DNA from: Rhizophagus clarus
Lineage: Eukaryota > Glomeromycota > Glomeromycetes > Glomerales > Glomeraceae
Length of the DNA: 64,000 nt
Assembly: GCA_015698045.1 (NCBI GenBank)
Contig: BLAL01000300.1
Location: 622,501 to 686,500, forward strand
Direction: 5' to 3'
In this document: positions 24,479-37,332 of the stretch, piece by piece
Layout: each line of letters opens with the position of its first letter
Position numbering within the stretch: the stretch's first letter is position 1
Notes under the pieces: generated by a model
What the model was told of the DNA's origin: nothing
What the model saw: the letters and a program-made list of their open reading frames with translations, nothing else
Database searches by the model: none
Position numbers and translations under genes: made by a program

Positions 24479-24797
24479 CCGATTTATCTTAATTTTGGCC
24501 AGAATTATGTATTGATTCAGATCAGATTTAATGCCGGTCAGAATTGAATTTGTGAAAATATCTATAAAAATTTTTATTAATTCTAAAGACTGATATCAAA
24601 CACAAGCGAAAACTTAGGTGTAAATCTATAGTTTAATATAGTGAAGTATTATTTGTCGTTGCATTTCTGACTAAATATATTTCTTATAAATAAGTGATTA
24701 TAAAAAAAAAAACAAAAAGACTGTTTAATCTTTTGTTTAATAAAATTGGATTGGCTGGAAGTCTAATTACTCTAATGTGATTTGATTTACAAATATA

Positions 24798-24932
24798 AAA
24801 GAAATTGGTGAAGGTGGATTTGCCAAAGTGTATTCTGCAACTTGGATCGATAGTAAATGGGAAGTTATGAATTATAAAAGAAAAAATATGGCCATGAAGG
24901 ATAAGAAATTAAAGCGGCATTTAAAAAGCTGA
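24798..24932 (+). pseudogene. Kinase N-lobe relic
   Basis: The frame reads KEIGEGGFAKVYSATWID, then NMAMKDKK, and ends in a stop at 24930. This is a kinase Gly-rich loop (GEGGFAKVY) and the VAxK strand (here MAMK) of the same family type as the intact kinase upstream, but nothing downstream continues in frame and no start or C-lobe is present. It keeps a better Gly loop than five of the six modules in the intact gene, so it is not simply a displaced copy of those exons. Confidence 0.7.
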
Positions 24933-27677
24933 CATAGAAATATCAAACATCTCAACTTCATATGTAAAGAATTCCAATGCTATATATACCAATAGAGTGT
25001 ACAGCTTCAGTAATATGTCATCAAAACGGTTAATTCACTTATTATTACATTATTACATCATATATTAATAAAAAAGTGAAGGTATTTTTTCTTTATTTCT
25101 AAATTTTAAATTTCGTTAAAAATTTTAATAATAGAAAAAATAATCTTGATGTTTAAATAACTCCTGATTCTCAATTAGTTAACTTAGAAATTTTTATTGT
25201 AATAAATTGAAAGATACTGTACTATATATACTATTAACTATAATTTGTTGTTTGAATTATATATTTTAACGTTATATACTGATGTGCTTACATTATATTG
25301 TTTAATACTTTGGAAAGGCAATGTATATGAGTAGATATACCACGTTGCCTCGTCCGTGATTTCTTTGGATAAGCTAAAAGTCTATCGATAGTTAAAATTG
25401 CATACGGAACGTCGGATCATCTTCGATCTCATTATCATCACGTCTCAGCTGTGATGATTAATGATATCTACGGCTTCACATGAAATAATTATTACACATT
25501 TTTCATTACTTTTTTTATATTTTGTCGTGAAATTTGTTATTTGAAGGATATTTATAAGCGTGATTATTCTTTATTTAATCTCTTATGATCTCATTATTTG
25601 TTTTTTTTTTTGCACCTCTGTATTGTGTGCGTGGTTTTTGGTAAGGTGAAGTTTCATACAAATTAACAAATAGAGGTCAGGCCGTTCAAAAAAAAACAGG
25701 TCGCTGAGATAATATAAACTGCGCGTTAACGTTAAATAATTCAATGATTTGTGAAAATATGATTATGCTTTTATATACATATTAGAATTCTAATTTGAGA
25801 ATAACCTAAACATGGCCGAGTTTTTGTTAAGAAATTATGGCAGCACATACATAAAGTTAGCACCATTAAATTTTATATCATTGTTAAAATTGTAAACTTT
25901 TGTGATAGATAATATTTTCAAAAATTTGCTGTTAAAATAATCTATTAAATTTACTTTTTAACTGTAAAATCAACTATAGGAAATTTTTATAATTAAGTAT
26001 TTTATGTTGCATATCTTTTTTTGTTATTCTTTTATTTCTTTTATTACCAAAAAATATTTTTATTATGATTACGATTAATTAGATATAAAAACAAGTTATA
26101 GGTCGTTATTTTGTTATTTTGTCTTTGTTATTATATAGTTCATAACAAGATCATAATTTTTACGTATTATAAATTCATATCACGCGAAATATTTTGCCAT
26201 TTGGAAATTGTGAAGCTATTTTATTCCCGCAAAGACCATAATAAATATAATGAATTTTAATGGACTAGTTTAATGATGATTAATTATGTTTCAATTTGAT
26301 GAAAAATCGAATAATTTGAAAAGGTCTTTGGAATGGACAAGTTTTAGAAAATTTGAATTCTTTGATAATAATATTCGAATGGTATTTTAATTATTGAGAA
26401 TAATGACACCAAAAGTTTGTATAAAAATGCATTTTTAATAAAAATATTATTCTAGTTTAGTCTATAGAAAGATCATCTTAAAATGTAATGAAGGATAAAA
26501 TTACAACATAAAAGAATATCTCGAAAAAATGTATTCAAGGTGTAAAACCATTATTATCTAATTTTAAACAAGCAGTTAAATCAAAATTAAAACTAGAAGA
26601 GTTAAAAATAGAATTAGGAATCCAGTACAAATCAAACGTTGTAATCTAAATTTAATTATGTAAAATAACGATAAGTGAGAGGATTGATAATCTAAGCGTA
26701 AAATAGATGTGAATCCGGTATGTATACAAATTTACATAGCTACACGCTATTTATTTCATATTCCGTACATTCCATTTATTATAGGTATCATTATCTAAAA
26801 ACAAAACCAAGTCCTGAAAACTATGGACCGATTTACAGAATCGGCCAAAAGTTTCACAACACTCTATTTCAATTGTGTTACATGATCATCATATGCAGAC
26901 CGATTAACGTTCACAATAGATGTCAATTCACATATTAAATATTATTCTTTTGTTTTCACAAAGATAGTAAAGTCGTGAGTTGTAAATGCTTAGAATTTCA
27001 GAGAAAACTGGGTATGATTTTTTTGTATTACAATATATTTTAGTAAAGAAATTTAGAAATTTTTAAAATCTTGAGCGAGAAAATTTTTTGTGATTTTTAA
27101 CTCCTTATTATAAAAATATTTATTTTAGTATCATTAGAATCACCTTAATTAAATCTTTTAATTTGATATAATTTCAACTAATTTTAAACAAATTACAAAA
27201 ATTTTTTTGAAAAATAAATGTTATGCCATAAAATTAAATAATTTAACTAATTTTAAACATAATTTTATAAAAATACTATTATTAGATTATAACTTGAATA
27301 GAAGCCATAATTAAAACAATAGGATGAAATTTATTATGCTAATATTTTATACTCGTGATAGTATCCATTTTCGTAATAGTTTACATTGTTAAATAGCGGA
27401 CGATTGTACGATTTTAAGACGAATTTCCGTAGATCGACGGACATGCTTACCGATCATCCTCCGTTAGATTTTCAGTTAATGATCTGCCGTTTCATAATAA
27501 TTAAAAATATATTGGCTTGGCATTTACTATAAATATAATATTTTTGATGGTTTTTTAGAAAAAAAAAAAAAAAAAACTATTTTGACTGCGGTTAATTAAC
27601 CGATTGGCCGTAACGAAATTAAACTACCGATTAACCGTATTATAAATTAGCCGATTATTAACCGGTTAAGGATTTTT
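24933..27677. other. AT-rich intergenic DNA
   Basis: No gene accepted. 25310-25460 and 27395-27490 are less AT-rich patches without a long frame; atcatcac...gtgatgat (about 25434-25459) can pair as an 8-bp stem. 27585-27669 is a cluster of gattaaccg-type words running into the kelch relic. Confidence 0.45.
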
Positions 27678-27845
27678 GTACCAGTTCCACCTCCATATCA
27701 TTACCAAACAGTAGATATTGCTGGTGTCTTAATTGGTGTTGTAGGTATTTACTTGTATCATATCATTAAGTATTTTCTATCACGTAAAGAAAGACATAAA
27801 AGTACAAGTGAAAATACAATATTTAATCATCTGAAAGAAATTTAG
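27678..27845 (+). pseudogene. Kelch-family 3' exon relic (stalk, membrane segment, tail)
   Basis: An open stretch of 55 codons reads Pro-rich stalk (VPVPPPYHYQ), a hydrophobic segment (IAGVLIGVVGIYLYHII), a basic stop-transfer patch (SRKERHK) and FNHLKEI before a stop. This matches the layout of the last exon of the intact kelch genes, with FNHLKEI in place of YNHGQEI. No propeller exons precede it; the 5' edge is a cluster of ttaaccggttaa words, which may mark the breakpoint. Confidence 0.6.
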
Positions 27846-30521
27846 TGAAATAATAATGAAAATAAAATTATTATTAAATTGGATAGCAAGGGAATAGGGA
27901 AATAAACCCTTATTTTTTCTGTATCATTAATCTTAATGTTTCTGTCAAAACCGGAATTACTCTATTTATTTAGTTAAAGTTATATACATACAACATACCA
28001 TACATAGTATTTTTTTATTTTAAATGGAAAAAAAAAATTATCTTTTGTTAATTTACCATCTTAAAAAAAATCATCATTTACACAAAAAAAAATCGATTGT
28101 TTTTTTTTCAATTATTATATTAGGTAACCTTCTTAATATGTTAACCTATCAAAGATGATAAATAATAAATCCACCATTGAAATGAAAGAGATAGCATAAG
28201 ATTAACAAATAAAATTAAATAAATATTATAATAATAAATAAATAAATAAACTCCTTGTAATCATTTTTAAGGGTACACACTAAAAATGCAAATTAAAACT
28301 TTAAATGAATTTAGCCGGTTTTTTGTTAATGAATCCTTTTTTAGGATGTTCATTCATTTTCAACACTTTACCTTTGAGTCATGAATTTTTTAGGATTATG
28401 AAATCATGTACAATATTTTAAGGCACTTTGTTTAAAGATTATGAAGATAAATATGATAATCCTGAAATTCGAAATTCGAAAATTTGATCTTTAAAATATT
28501 TTTTGATCATCAATTTTTCTTTTCCGATGCTTACGTGCGTTTCTTTGCTTATTTCCTTGCTTATATAATTTTGAAATCACCTATCAGGTTAGTTGATCAT
28601 CAATTATCATTAGTAATTTTTACCACACACATAATACTAATTAGTATAATACCAAGCCCAAGTGTCGATCTTTACTTTATATCGTTCGCTAATTCGTTTA
28701 ATTTTGAATGTTTTAGTGTCAATATTTGTGATATTAATTCCAAGATTAATTCCAAGTTATAATCGAATTATTCATAGAAAAAGTATACGTGTTTTTCGAC
28801 CTTTATATCGTGTAATATAAGCATTGTTAGGTGTTGCTAACTAGCACTTGACGAATCAAAGAAATACTGGTAATTTAGATATAATGAATTTAGTTCGCCA
28901 AGTGTCAAACTTATCGTCATAAAATAGATCATTATTTTGAGTAATGTCAAATGATGGCGTGGAAATCAATATACCTACATGCCATCCATACATAGAAAAC
29001 AACGTGAGAATGAAAATTTATAGTCAATTACATCAGTAATTTTTCGCCAAATTTTTTGCAGCCATATAAACCGGTAAAATATATTTATACACACGCAGTA
29101 GATGAAATTTTCAATTTTTTCTTCAAAGAACCGAAAATATGAATGAGACAAAAGAAATTTCTCCGTTTGCTTTTGACGAAGCTATTAAAGTAGAATACAA
29201 ACAAAGGAAACGTAAATGTTATTAACTTATATAATGGATACTTCAGTTTAACGTGGAGGTATGTGGCGTAGTAATAATTCATTAGGATATTTCGTTTTGA
29301 TGATTTCAAATGCATTCACGCGTCATTTTAGAAACTTCCATCTTCATATTTCAGCGCATTTTTTGAATAGAAGTACCAGGACCTTGTGTAATTGAAATTG
29401 ACGACATTAAATCAAGGAAAAATCGTTCGATTGCGTATTAAACAATACAACCGGTGAAGTTTTATGAAAAAATAAAATTTCTAAAAATTTTCATATTACT
29501 TTTTATTTTACAAAAGAATGATAAATGTGGGAAAGCCATATTGAAAAGATTCACGCTACACTCGCTACAGCAATATTCGGTTATTTAAATAAAGAAAGAG
29601 GAATTTCATCACCTTTGTTCGAAGACCTTTTCTTGGACTTGTAGTTATTTACTCATCCATGTACAGTAACTTTAATGACATACAAATCAAATTGCGAATT
29701 TCTTGTTCCTCTTAAAATTACTACTATGGGCAAATATTATTAGATATATCGATCAAAAATCCAAAGAAAAGAAAGTCGAAATTAGATATTAATTTCGTTG
29801 GGGGTATTAAATTCATTATTCATTATCTGTTATAGGATTTTTTGAAAAAAAAAAAATACAATTTTTTTAATAGTTTATTCAACGATTTATTTTTTTCTGG
29901 AACCCCCCAAGTTAAATTATTAAAGGAGTATGCTATTTTAGCAAGATTTGTAACGAATGGTAAATGGAGGAATTGTGGAATGAAAACAAATAATTTATTT
30001 TGCATAATTAGACATATGGGCTTAACGGTCCCATTGAAACAAAATATTAGAAGTAATTACTTTGTTCCCTTTTTTTTTTTCTTGTCAATTTAACCAATTT
30101 AACCGCGCAATCAATAAAAAAAAGATCTTGCTTAGAAATCAAATTTTCGTTGACGATCGGTCCAAAAATGGAAATGATAATTAAAAATTTGAATGAAAAA
30201 TTCCCGATCGGATAAATTAATTTGAAAATCAACCGAAAAAATTCGAAAAAAACCGATTAATAATCAATTTAGAACGGTTTGTTATTATTCGTTGAAGATA
30301 AAGTTTAAACTAAAAAGATTTAAAAAAAAAAAAAAAAAAATCGCGAAAACATGACAAAATGTTGTTATACGTAATACGTTAGTTATCAGATGTAAATAAT
30401 AAATAAATAAAAAAAAAAAGAAAAAAGGAAAAAAAGAAAGGATTTTATTTAATTCGTAAAAAACATCACGCAAATTGTAACTTTAGATTGAACGAGCATA
30501 ATAAATATATACAATATAATT
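27846..30521. other. Intergenic DNA with weak coding-like fragments
   Basis: Mostly AT-rich. Between about 29138 and 30060 several short plus-strand frames look protein-like, for example from 29139 (MNETKEISPFAFDEAIK), near 29370 (VPGPCVIEIDDIKSR) and from 29525 (IEKIHATLATAIFGYL), but they do not splice into one chain without ad hoc choices. They may be exons of a decayed or poorly resolved gene. Confidence 0.3.
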
Positions 30522-30674
30522 GGGGACCTGCACAGCAAAACAAGGGGTTAAGCCTCAAAAAAAAAAAAATTTTTATGATAATTATATACCAATTTTACTA
30601 AAAATTACAGATATAATAAAATTTTTAAAAAAAAATTTTGGACCCTAACCCCTTGTTTTGCTGTGCGGGTCCCC
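30522..30674. mobile_element. Short TIR element (MITE), about 153 bp
   Basis: Ends are inverted repeats of about 29 bp with one mismatch: ggggacctgcacagcaaaac from 30522 and the reverse complement of the sequence ending ctgtgcgggtcccc at 30674. The interior is A-rich then T-rich, so the whole element can fold on itself. Flanks atataatt (30514-30521) and atatattt (30675-30682) agree at 7 of 8 positions, a possible degenerate 8-bp target duplication. Confidence 0.75.
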
Positions 30675-31833
30675 ATATATTTATATATATACGTAAATAC
30701 GTATCATGTATATATTCGCTCCTTTAACTTATCAATTAAAAGGATTAATAACAAATATGCAAGTTGTAATTTCAATCATGTCGGCATAGAACGATTAGAA
30801 CGTGTATGGACGAATACAAAAAGTTTATCAAGAATGTTTAGATTCATTATACTGCGCAAAAACTTAGAATCTACACATGAATGATTTTGAATGATTTCGT
30901 CATTTTCAGTTGTTTTGATTTAATTTTTTTTTTTTTTTCGTCGTAAAAATTTCGACATTTAGTAAAAGTTTATATTTTCCGGCTTCAATTTAGCCGAATA
31001 TTTCTTGGAAAAAGGTTTATCCAGATTTGATTTACCATTTAGAGGTATGGCGTATGTACTGCGGGACTGGCATTTTTTTTGAAAAACAATTTATCCGAAT
31101 TTGATTTGCGTCATAATTTCTATTTAGAGAGATGGTGTGAAAAATGGTCATGTTTTATTTACTACGCCCATCATTCTATATATTTGTAAATCATTTTATT
31201 CAAATTTAGAACCATTGTGAAAACAATTTCTTTTCTCACTCTATTTTAAACATGTGTCATATTTTATCAAAAAAAAAACAAATATGTTATGGCTTTAATG
31301 TATGATCGATTAATAAATTTCCATATTCTGAAATATATCTAGATAAAAAAAAAAAAAAAATTTTTTTTTTTATATTCGGATATAATATTTTTCGGTGATT
31401 TTATATTAAAAATTATTCTAAATTGTTGTACAGTTTAAATTTTTTAAAACTTTAACACCGGAAAATTATATTTGCATCTTACTTCAAAAAAAATAAACTT
31501 ATTGAAAATTCCCGAATTCTTTAATTCTTTTTAGCAGTTTTTTTTTTTTATATTATATTATTGTAAAAAAAAAAAAAAAAAACTTAACCAAATATGTGGT
31601 ATGGCCCCCATGAAGAATTTTTTCCCATGTGTTACTTTTTATTTTTCTAAAAAAAAAATGAATTGTTTATAGATTTAAATTAAAAAAAAAAAAAATTATA
31701 TAAAGAGGTGAAATTTCCTTCGGACATTTTTTCATTTCAGTTTCATTTTTTATTTCACAAAAAAAAAAAAAAAAGGAAAAAGAAAATCTTCCCTATAATT
31801 AAAAAAAAAAATTAAATAAAATAAAATTCTTTT
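30675..31833. other. Intergenic DNA and ABC transporter promoter region
   Basis: No gene. The last 500 bp before the transporter start are full of A and T homopolymers (for example 31345-31365, 31566-31580, 31681-31694, 31758-31773), typical of nucleosome-poor fungal promoters. Confidence 0.4.
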
Positions 31834-34626
31834 ATGGAGCAAATTGAAAACGATCAAATTATTACAATTAGCACGACTGAAGTTGATTCCAGTTCAAGTT
31901 CTACGTCAACGGTCATGAATGAAAAATCATTGGTATTTATTATTAAAAAAAAAAAAATTGTAAATAAAAAAAATTATTATTCATCCTTTCTTTTCTTCAT
32001 TTAAAGGCAAGTAATGAAGTTAACGATCTGTCGACTCAATTTGAAAGATCAGCAAAACGAACGGAATTAATACAGAGTACTGAAAAGGGATCATCATCCG
32101 CGAAAAATCCTGTTTACGTAGAATGGCATGGAGTAAATTATTCTATATCCACTGAGCATAAAAAATCCTGGCTTGATAAACTTGGAAATTCAGATTCTAA
32201 ATTAGAATCTGGCAAATATGTACGAAAGATAATAGAAAATATTCATGGTTGTGCCAATCCAGGTAATTATTATATGAATATCGTGTAAATATATATTTTT
32301 TTTTTAAAAAAAAAAAAAAATTAATAATCTTATGTAATTAATCATTTCAATTTAAAAGGTGAAATTCTCGCTATTATGGGGCCCTCTGGCTGCGGAAAAA
32401 CTACTTTATTAAATCTTCTTGGCGAACGCGTTGGAAGTAAAGGCGTTCAGGGAACGTTAACTTTAAATGGTCATAAACCAACAAAAAGTTCAAAGAGATT
32501 TATTGCTTATTGTACTCAAGATGATATCTTTTTCCCTCATTTAACCGTAAAGGAGACCCTTAGTTACACTGTGAGTAACGAACGACACAGGCTAAATGCT
32601 GCGCCATCGCCCCTTGTGTGTTATGTTACATTTTAATTAAATTTTTTCCCACAAATTTAATAGGCTCGATTACGTCTTCCACGTGAAATGTCACGACGTG
32701 ATAAATTAAAACAGGTTGAAAACACTATGTCGCTATTGAATTTGACGAAATGTGCCAATACGATAATAGGAGACCAAAGAACTCGTGGTGTATCTGGAGG
32801 AGAAAGAAAACGAGCCAATATTGCATCTGAACTATTAACAGATCCAAGTGTCATTTTACTAGACGAGCCAACATCTGGTTTGGGTGAGTAATCCAGAGAT
32901 ATTGTAACTTTGAAATATTCACTTTATTTTCTTTTTCCTAACCCCTTACTATAATTTCAATATTAGATTCTTCATTGGCTCTTGAGCTTACAAAAATTCT
33001 TAAAGAATTTGCAGTTAAGCAAAAGAAAACCATTATTATGGTTATTCATCAACCTTCATCTCAAGTATTTGAATGTTTCGATAAATTAATGTTAATGGCT
33101 GATGGCCATATGGTATATTTTGGTGAAGGAGCAAATGTGGTGGATTACCTTGCCGATCAAGGATATAAATGTCATCCTAATTTCAATCCTGCTGATTATA
33201 TATGTACGTATTATTTTTTTATTATAAACACTTATATGTTTTAATTTCAATATTAATTTAAGTATATATGTATTTTTTTTTATTATAGTGGAACTTTTGA
33301 ACGATAATACAATCAAGCAAAAATTAATAAACACATACGCGCATAAAGTTCGTGATGATCCAACCGGAAAACAAGTAGTCGAAAAGTATTCTCGTAGATC
33401 TCGTACTGATAATCAATTAGAAAATACCGTATTAAATGCTCCAGTTACAAGTGAACGTCGTTGGGAGGCTACGTTCCTCCAGCAAGTCTCGATTCTTACT
33501 GAAAGAACCTTTAAACAAAGTAAAAAAGTTATTTTATCAGGAGTAAATCTAGGTCAAACTATTGCTTTGGCTATAATTTGTCTCATAATTTGGCTTCGAA
33601 TTCCTTTCGCTGAAAATAACATACACGATCGTGTTGGAAGTGTGAGTATAGACAATATAATATTCTTTTTTATTTCTTGATTTTTTTTTTATTCCATTTA
33701 TTCTAAATTCTTTGTGACTTTTATTATAGATTTTCTTCTGTGGTGTATTTTGGGCATTTCATCCAATGATTGGAGCCGTATCAACTTTCCCATTGGATTT
33801 AGTCATGTTATCAAAAGAACGTCAATCACGATCTTATCGTTTACTATCATATTTCCTATCAAAACAAATTGCCGAATTACCTTTGGTCATATTAAGTCCT
33901 TTTATATTTACTGTTCCAGTATACTGGGCATCAAATTTATTACCAGATTTTGGTAGATTTGTAGCTTATTTAATAGTAGTTTTACTTGGTACAGTAACTG
34001 CTCAAAGTATCGGATATTTCTTTGGTGCTACTTTATTGAACGTACAAAAAAGTATATGTAAGTATTATTTCAAGCAAATATTTTTACAATTTTAAATTGT
34101 AATATACATGTCTAATTAATCTAAATTTTCTTTTTTTTTGTCGAATATAGCTATTAGTATGGTATTTATGCTTGGATCTATGTTATTAGGTGGATTTTAC
34201 ATAAAACATTTACCAGCTGGCTTATTTTGGATAAAATATCTTGTAAGTAGTCGACGATAAATCATATTAATCAATATTATTAAATAAAATTTTTCAAGCC
34301 AACAATATTAACGGTCCCTCTATCTTTATTAATAGTCATTCGTAAAATACTTGTATGGTTTGCTTATGCAAATTCAATTTGATACGCCGAAAGCTCAATT
34401 TAGGTGCGCTAAACCAGGAGAATTACCTGAAGGGGAAATAAGTATGTGTGATATAGGAAGTGGTGCTCCAATGACAAGTATTCCTGGTATTTCTATACTA
34501 GATAGTGAAGGAGTAAACGATTTGCCTTGGTACGTTAACCTAATAGTATTATTAGGTTTCTGTATTGCAGCGCGTGTTCTTGCTTATTATTCATTACGTA
34601 AAAATAGTAGAAGAAACAAAGAATAA
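31834..34626 (+). CDS. ABCG-type half ABC transporter
   Basis: Nine exons: 31834-31932, 32007-32262, 32359-32570, 32664-32883, 32967-33203, 33289-33641, 33730-34057, 34151-34242, 34336-34626; all GT-AG and in frame, 695 residues. Nucleotide-binding domain first: Walker [10 protein letters not shown] (126-134), Q-loop in CTQDD, signature VSGGERKR (from 232), Walker B VILLDEP (Asp256, Glu257), D-loop GLDSS, H-loop His290 in IHQPS. A linker follows, then a C-terminal membrane domain with about six helices ([88 protein letters not shown]) and a loop with two Cys before the last helix. NBD-TMD order and length fit the White/ABCG half-transporter group, which must dimerise to export lipids, sterols or xenobiotics. 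The exact substrate cannot be read. Confidence 0.93.
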
Positions 34627-34946
34627 TAATAATATTATTATTATCTCACTATTACTTTATATATTTGTATAATTGAATCATATAATTTATATATCTATAG
34701 AATTTTATATTTAACTCTTTATTTTTTTTTTCTTTCTTTTCCTTTCTTCTTTTTTTCTGAGAGGAAATGAGAATTATTCTTTAAAAATAGCAATCATATT
34801 TCGCATTGTATATAATTTTATAATCATAGAGAAATTAATATATAATAAAATAATTACTGTATTTTTAAATTGCAAAAAGATTTTTTCTTTTTTACGATTA
34901 AAATTATAGGTTACAGCTACCATTATAATTATTTATTACCATTTCG

Positions 34947-34980
<34 letters not shown>

Positions 34981-35001
34981 ACGTGCAACAAACCCCTGAA
35001 C
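34627..35001. other. Transporter 3' flank
   Basis: AT-rich 3' region with several aataaa-like signals and a run of about 28 A at 34951-34978. Nothing else seen; the MITE target duplication ends at 35001. Confidence 0.5.
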
Positions 35002-35171
35002 CAGGGACGATGATTTTTTGTTGTGATATAACATAAAATTTGTTTGTGATAAAGGTATAATTTGTTTTTTGTTGTAAAAAGCAAACTTTACTAATTTTGT
35101 ACAATTTTGTTATGTGATTTAATAAAATATGTGAAATTTTGTGAGCCAAAAACAAAAAATCATCAGCCCTG
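35002..35171. mobile_element. hAT-type MITE with perfect 8-bp target duplication
   Basis: The 170-bp element begins cagggacgatgattttttgt and ends with its inverted counterpart acaaaaaatcatcagccctg; the terminal repeats of 21 bp differ at two positions. It is flanked on both sides by ccctgaac (34994-35001 and 35172-35179). CAGGG-type ends and 8-bp target duplications are diagnostic of the hAT superfamily. It has no coding capacity and would have needed a transposase supplied from elsewhere. Removing it rejoins a frame that reads NKPLNKYRIDQFPF. Confidence 0.9.
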
Positions 35172-37332
35172 CCCTGAACAAATATAGAATAGATCAGTTT
35201 CCTTTTATACTAGTTCAAAATCTGCAAGATGCGGTTAAGGCTGCGGCAACAGCCATTATTAATATCAAACACGTGATACACGTGATACACGTGTTACAAA
35301 ATTCGTTTTTATTGAAAAAAAAAAAAATTATTTATTTTATATGTTTATATAAAAAATTAAACCAATTAAACCATTCAGTGAAATAGAATTTTCAAATGAT
35401 TAATTTATCCATTTTTTCTTTAATTTTGATGAATTTATTTATTAAGAAGCCATAAAAAAACGTGCAATGTACAGTACATTTCATAGGCGTGAAATTGTTT
35501 ATTACTTTAAAAAGTTGAAGTTGAGAACTATCCCCCTTGAAGATAAAAAAAAGGCAGCTTATTACATTACATTTTCGCAATTTTTCAGGAATATTTAAAG
35601 CAGTACTAATAACAAAATTTAAGGTTCGATGTTTACGCACACTGTTTTTATTGACATATTTGAAACTATCTTTACTAATTTTGCGGAAAACTCGCACCCC
35701 ACGATATTGAAGCCTGTGTATGCTGAATATCAATTAAGAGTTAAGGGACATTGATGTTAAAAGCTTGGAGTTCATGCGCAATACGCTTCACTGTATGAAA
35801 TAATAGACTATTGGTGAGTAGCCGATTATGTAATATCCGAAGTAGTAAATAACGTCTTTGCTCCCACGTTGACTTACAACTAGCCATGAATTTGTAAATG
35901 GGCGGATAGAGAGGCAGCGGGGCAACACGAAACATTACTTTAGGTGACTTCTCGATATACTGCTAGACTACAACCCGTCGTGCCATCAAGATTAAATCAA
36001 GTATTTAGTTATAAATTGTCGTAAAGGGAGACAGGAGAGAGGGTATGCTTTCGTTGTAGATGATTGACTTGGTCAAAGGCTAAACCTAGCATTAAGACTT
36101 ACTTTTTGCTCTTTTTTTTTGTTGACGTGGCGCTAATAGTGTGTTAATGACCCTCGGCACAGATATTTCTCTACGCTAGATAGTTATTTTTCTACACATG
36201 AAGGTTTAGAGATCACATATCCTGTATTATCACCCACAACTTCATCCCTCATCACTATTTTGTATGTTCACCAATCGTAAATCAACACGTATCACATTAT
36301 TAGTCATGTAAAAATTTCTTTAGTCGACTTTTCAACGCTATTTATTAAGCATTATCGTTTATGGATTGGGAGAATTAAAACCTTCAAACTATTTGAACGG
36401 TTCCTACATTAAAGAAGAAATCATCTTAAATAAAAAAGGGAAGAAATAAAAATATAGTACTAAAAACTCAAATGCAAACATATAACGATAACACTTCTAC
36501 TGTTGCTTAATTTAGAACCATCCTTTATTCCAGCACTGTATATATATTTATTGGTTGTCCAATAATTTTCATATCGGATCATAGCATCTATGTAGAAATA
36601 TTAATCTTTTTGATTTATCTGAATGAAATAAAAAAATATTATTTATATAATGAATATTTTTCGTCATTAATATCTATTGGTCAATATGTAATAATAAAGA
36701 AGTATTCATAAATAATATAATTGAGGTCTGAATTGGTAAGTTACAACTTTGTTTTAATTCAGTTTGTGACAATCATTTTAATCATTTAAATTTATTAGTG
36801 TATTATGGAAAATAATGAAAGGAATTAATTTCCGATGTGTATTAGACATCCATTTAGCTAGAACTAAACTTTGGGTAAATTTACTTAAATCGGTGGCAAT
36901 GGAAAGGTTTCAGGTGGCAAAATAGAAAAAATTTGCATATAAAATTATCACGTTTTCAAATGATGTACGCAATGTTGTTCATTTTTTTTTTTCGTTATTT
37001 CATTAATCTTTATTATTATGTAATCAATGATAAAAATCAAAGAAAAACAAAAAATACAATACAAGAAAAATAAATTGCTTCGGAGAATCTCGCGAACAGT
37101 AAAACTGAACCAGACTTCGAACCTAACTAAGACGATACAAATCATCCATTTGGTGCCTACTGAAAGTTATAAGCTTGAAAGCAAACCACTGGCATAGATA
37201 ACAAAATTAAAAACAAAAGTATCATCCTTCTTTTATATGTTTCCTATTGATTCTTCTTGTTCTAACTTCTCTTGTTTATATGAAGGTTTAGAAAAATCCA
37301 TAGAGATTGGGGGGAATGGTTATTCATTTTTT
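35172..37332. other. Intergenic DNA with possible coding debris
   Basis: 35180-35300 continues an open, GC-richer plus-strand frame (ILVQNLQDAVKAAATAI) interrupted by the MITE on its 5' side, probably a relic. On the minus strand 35741-35935 is a 64-codon frame of unusual, GC-richer composition, not recognised; the 113-codon frame at 35392-35733 on the same strand is also unassigned. No splicing model was convincing. Confidence 0.35.
35270..35293. promoter_or_regulatory. Three CACGTG boxes at 9-bp spacing
   Basis: CACGTG occurs at 35270, 35279 and 35288 as a tandem repeat of cacgtgata. CACGTG is the core site of bHLH-type regulators in fungi. The repeat lies within a coding-like relic, so it may be chance or codon repetition (His-Val-Ile) and not a control site. 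Confidence 0.25.

Larger units (their letters stand above)
23264..24797. other. Intergenic DNA with hairpins and a palindrome
   Basis: No gene. 23445-23475 could be a short terminal exon of the kinase if the donor at 23254 is used (it would add Asp-Gln-Lys-Gln-Ile and stop). Otherwise AT-rich; hairpin and palindrome listed separately. Confidence 0.4.
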
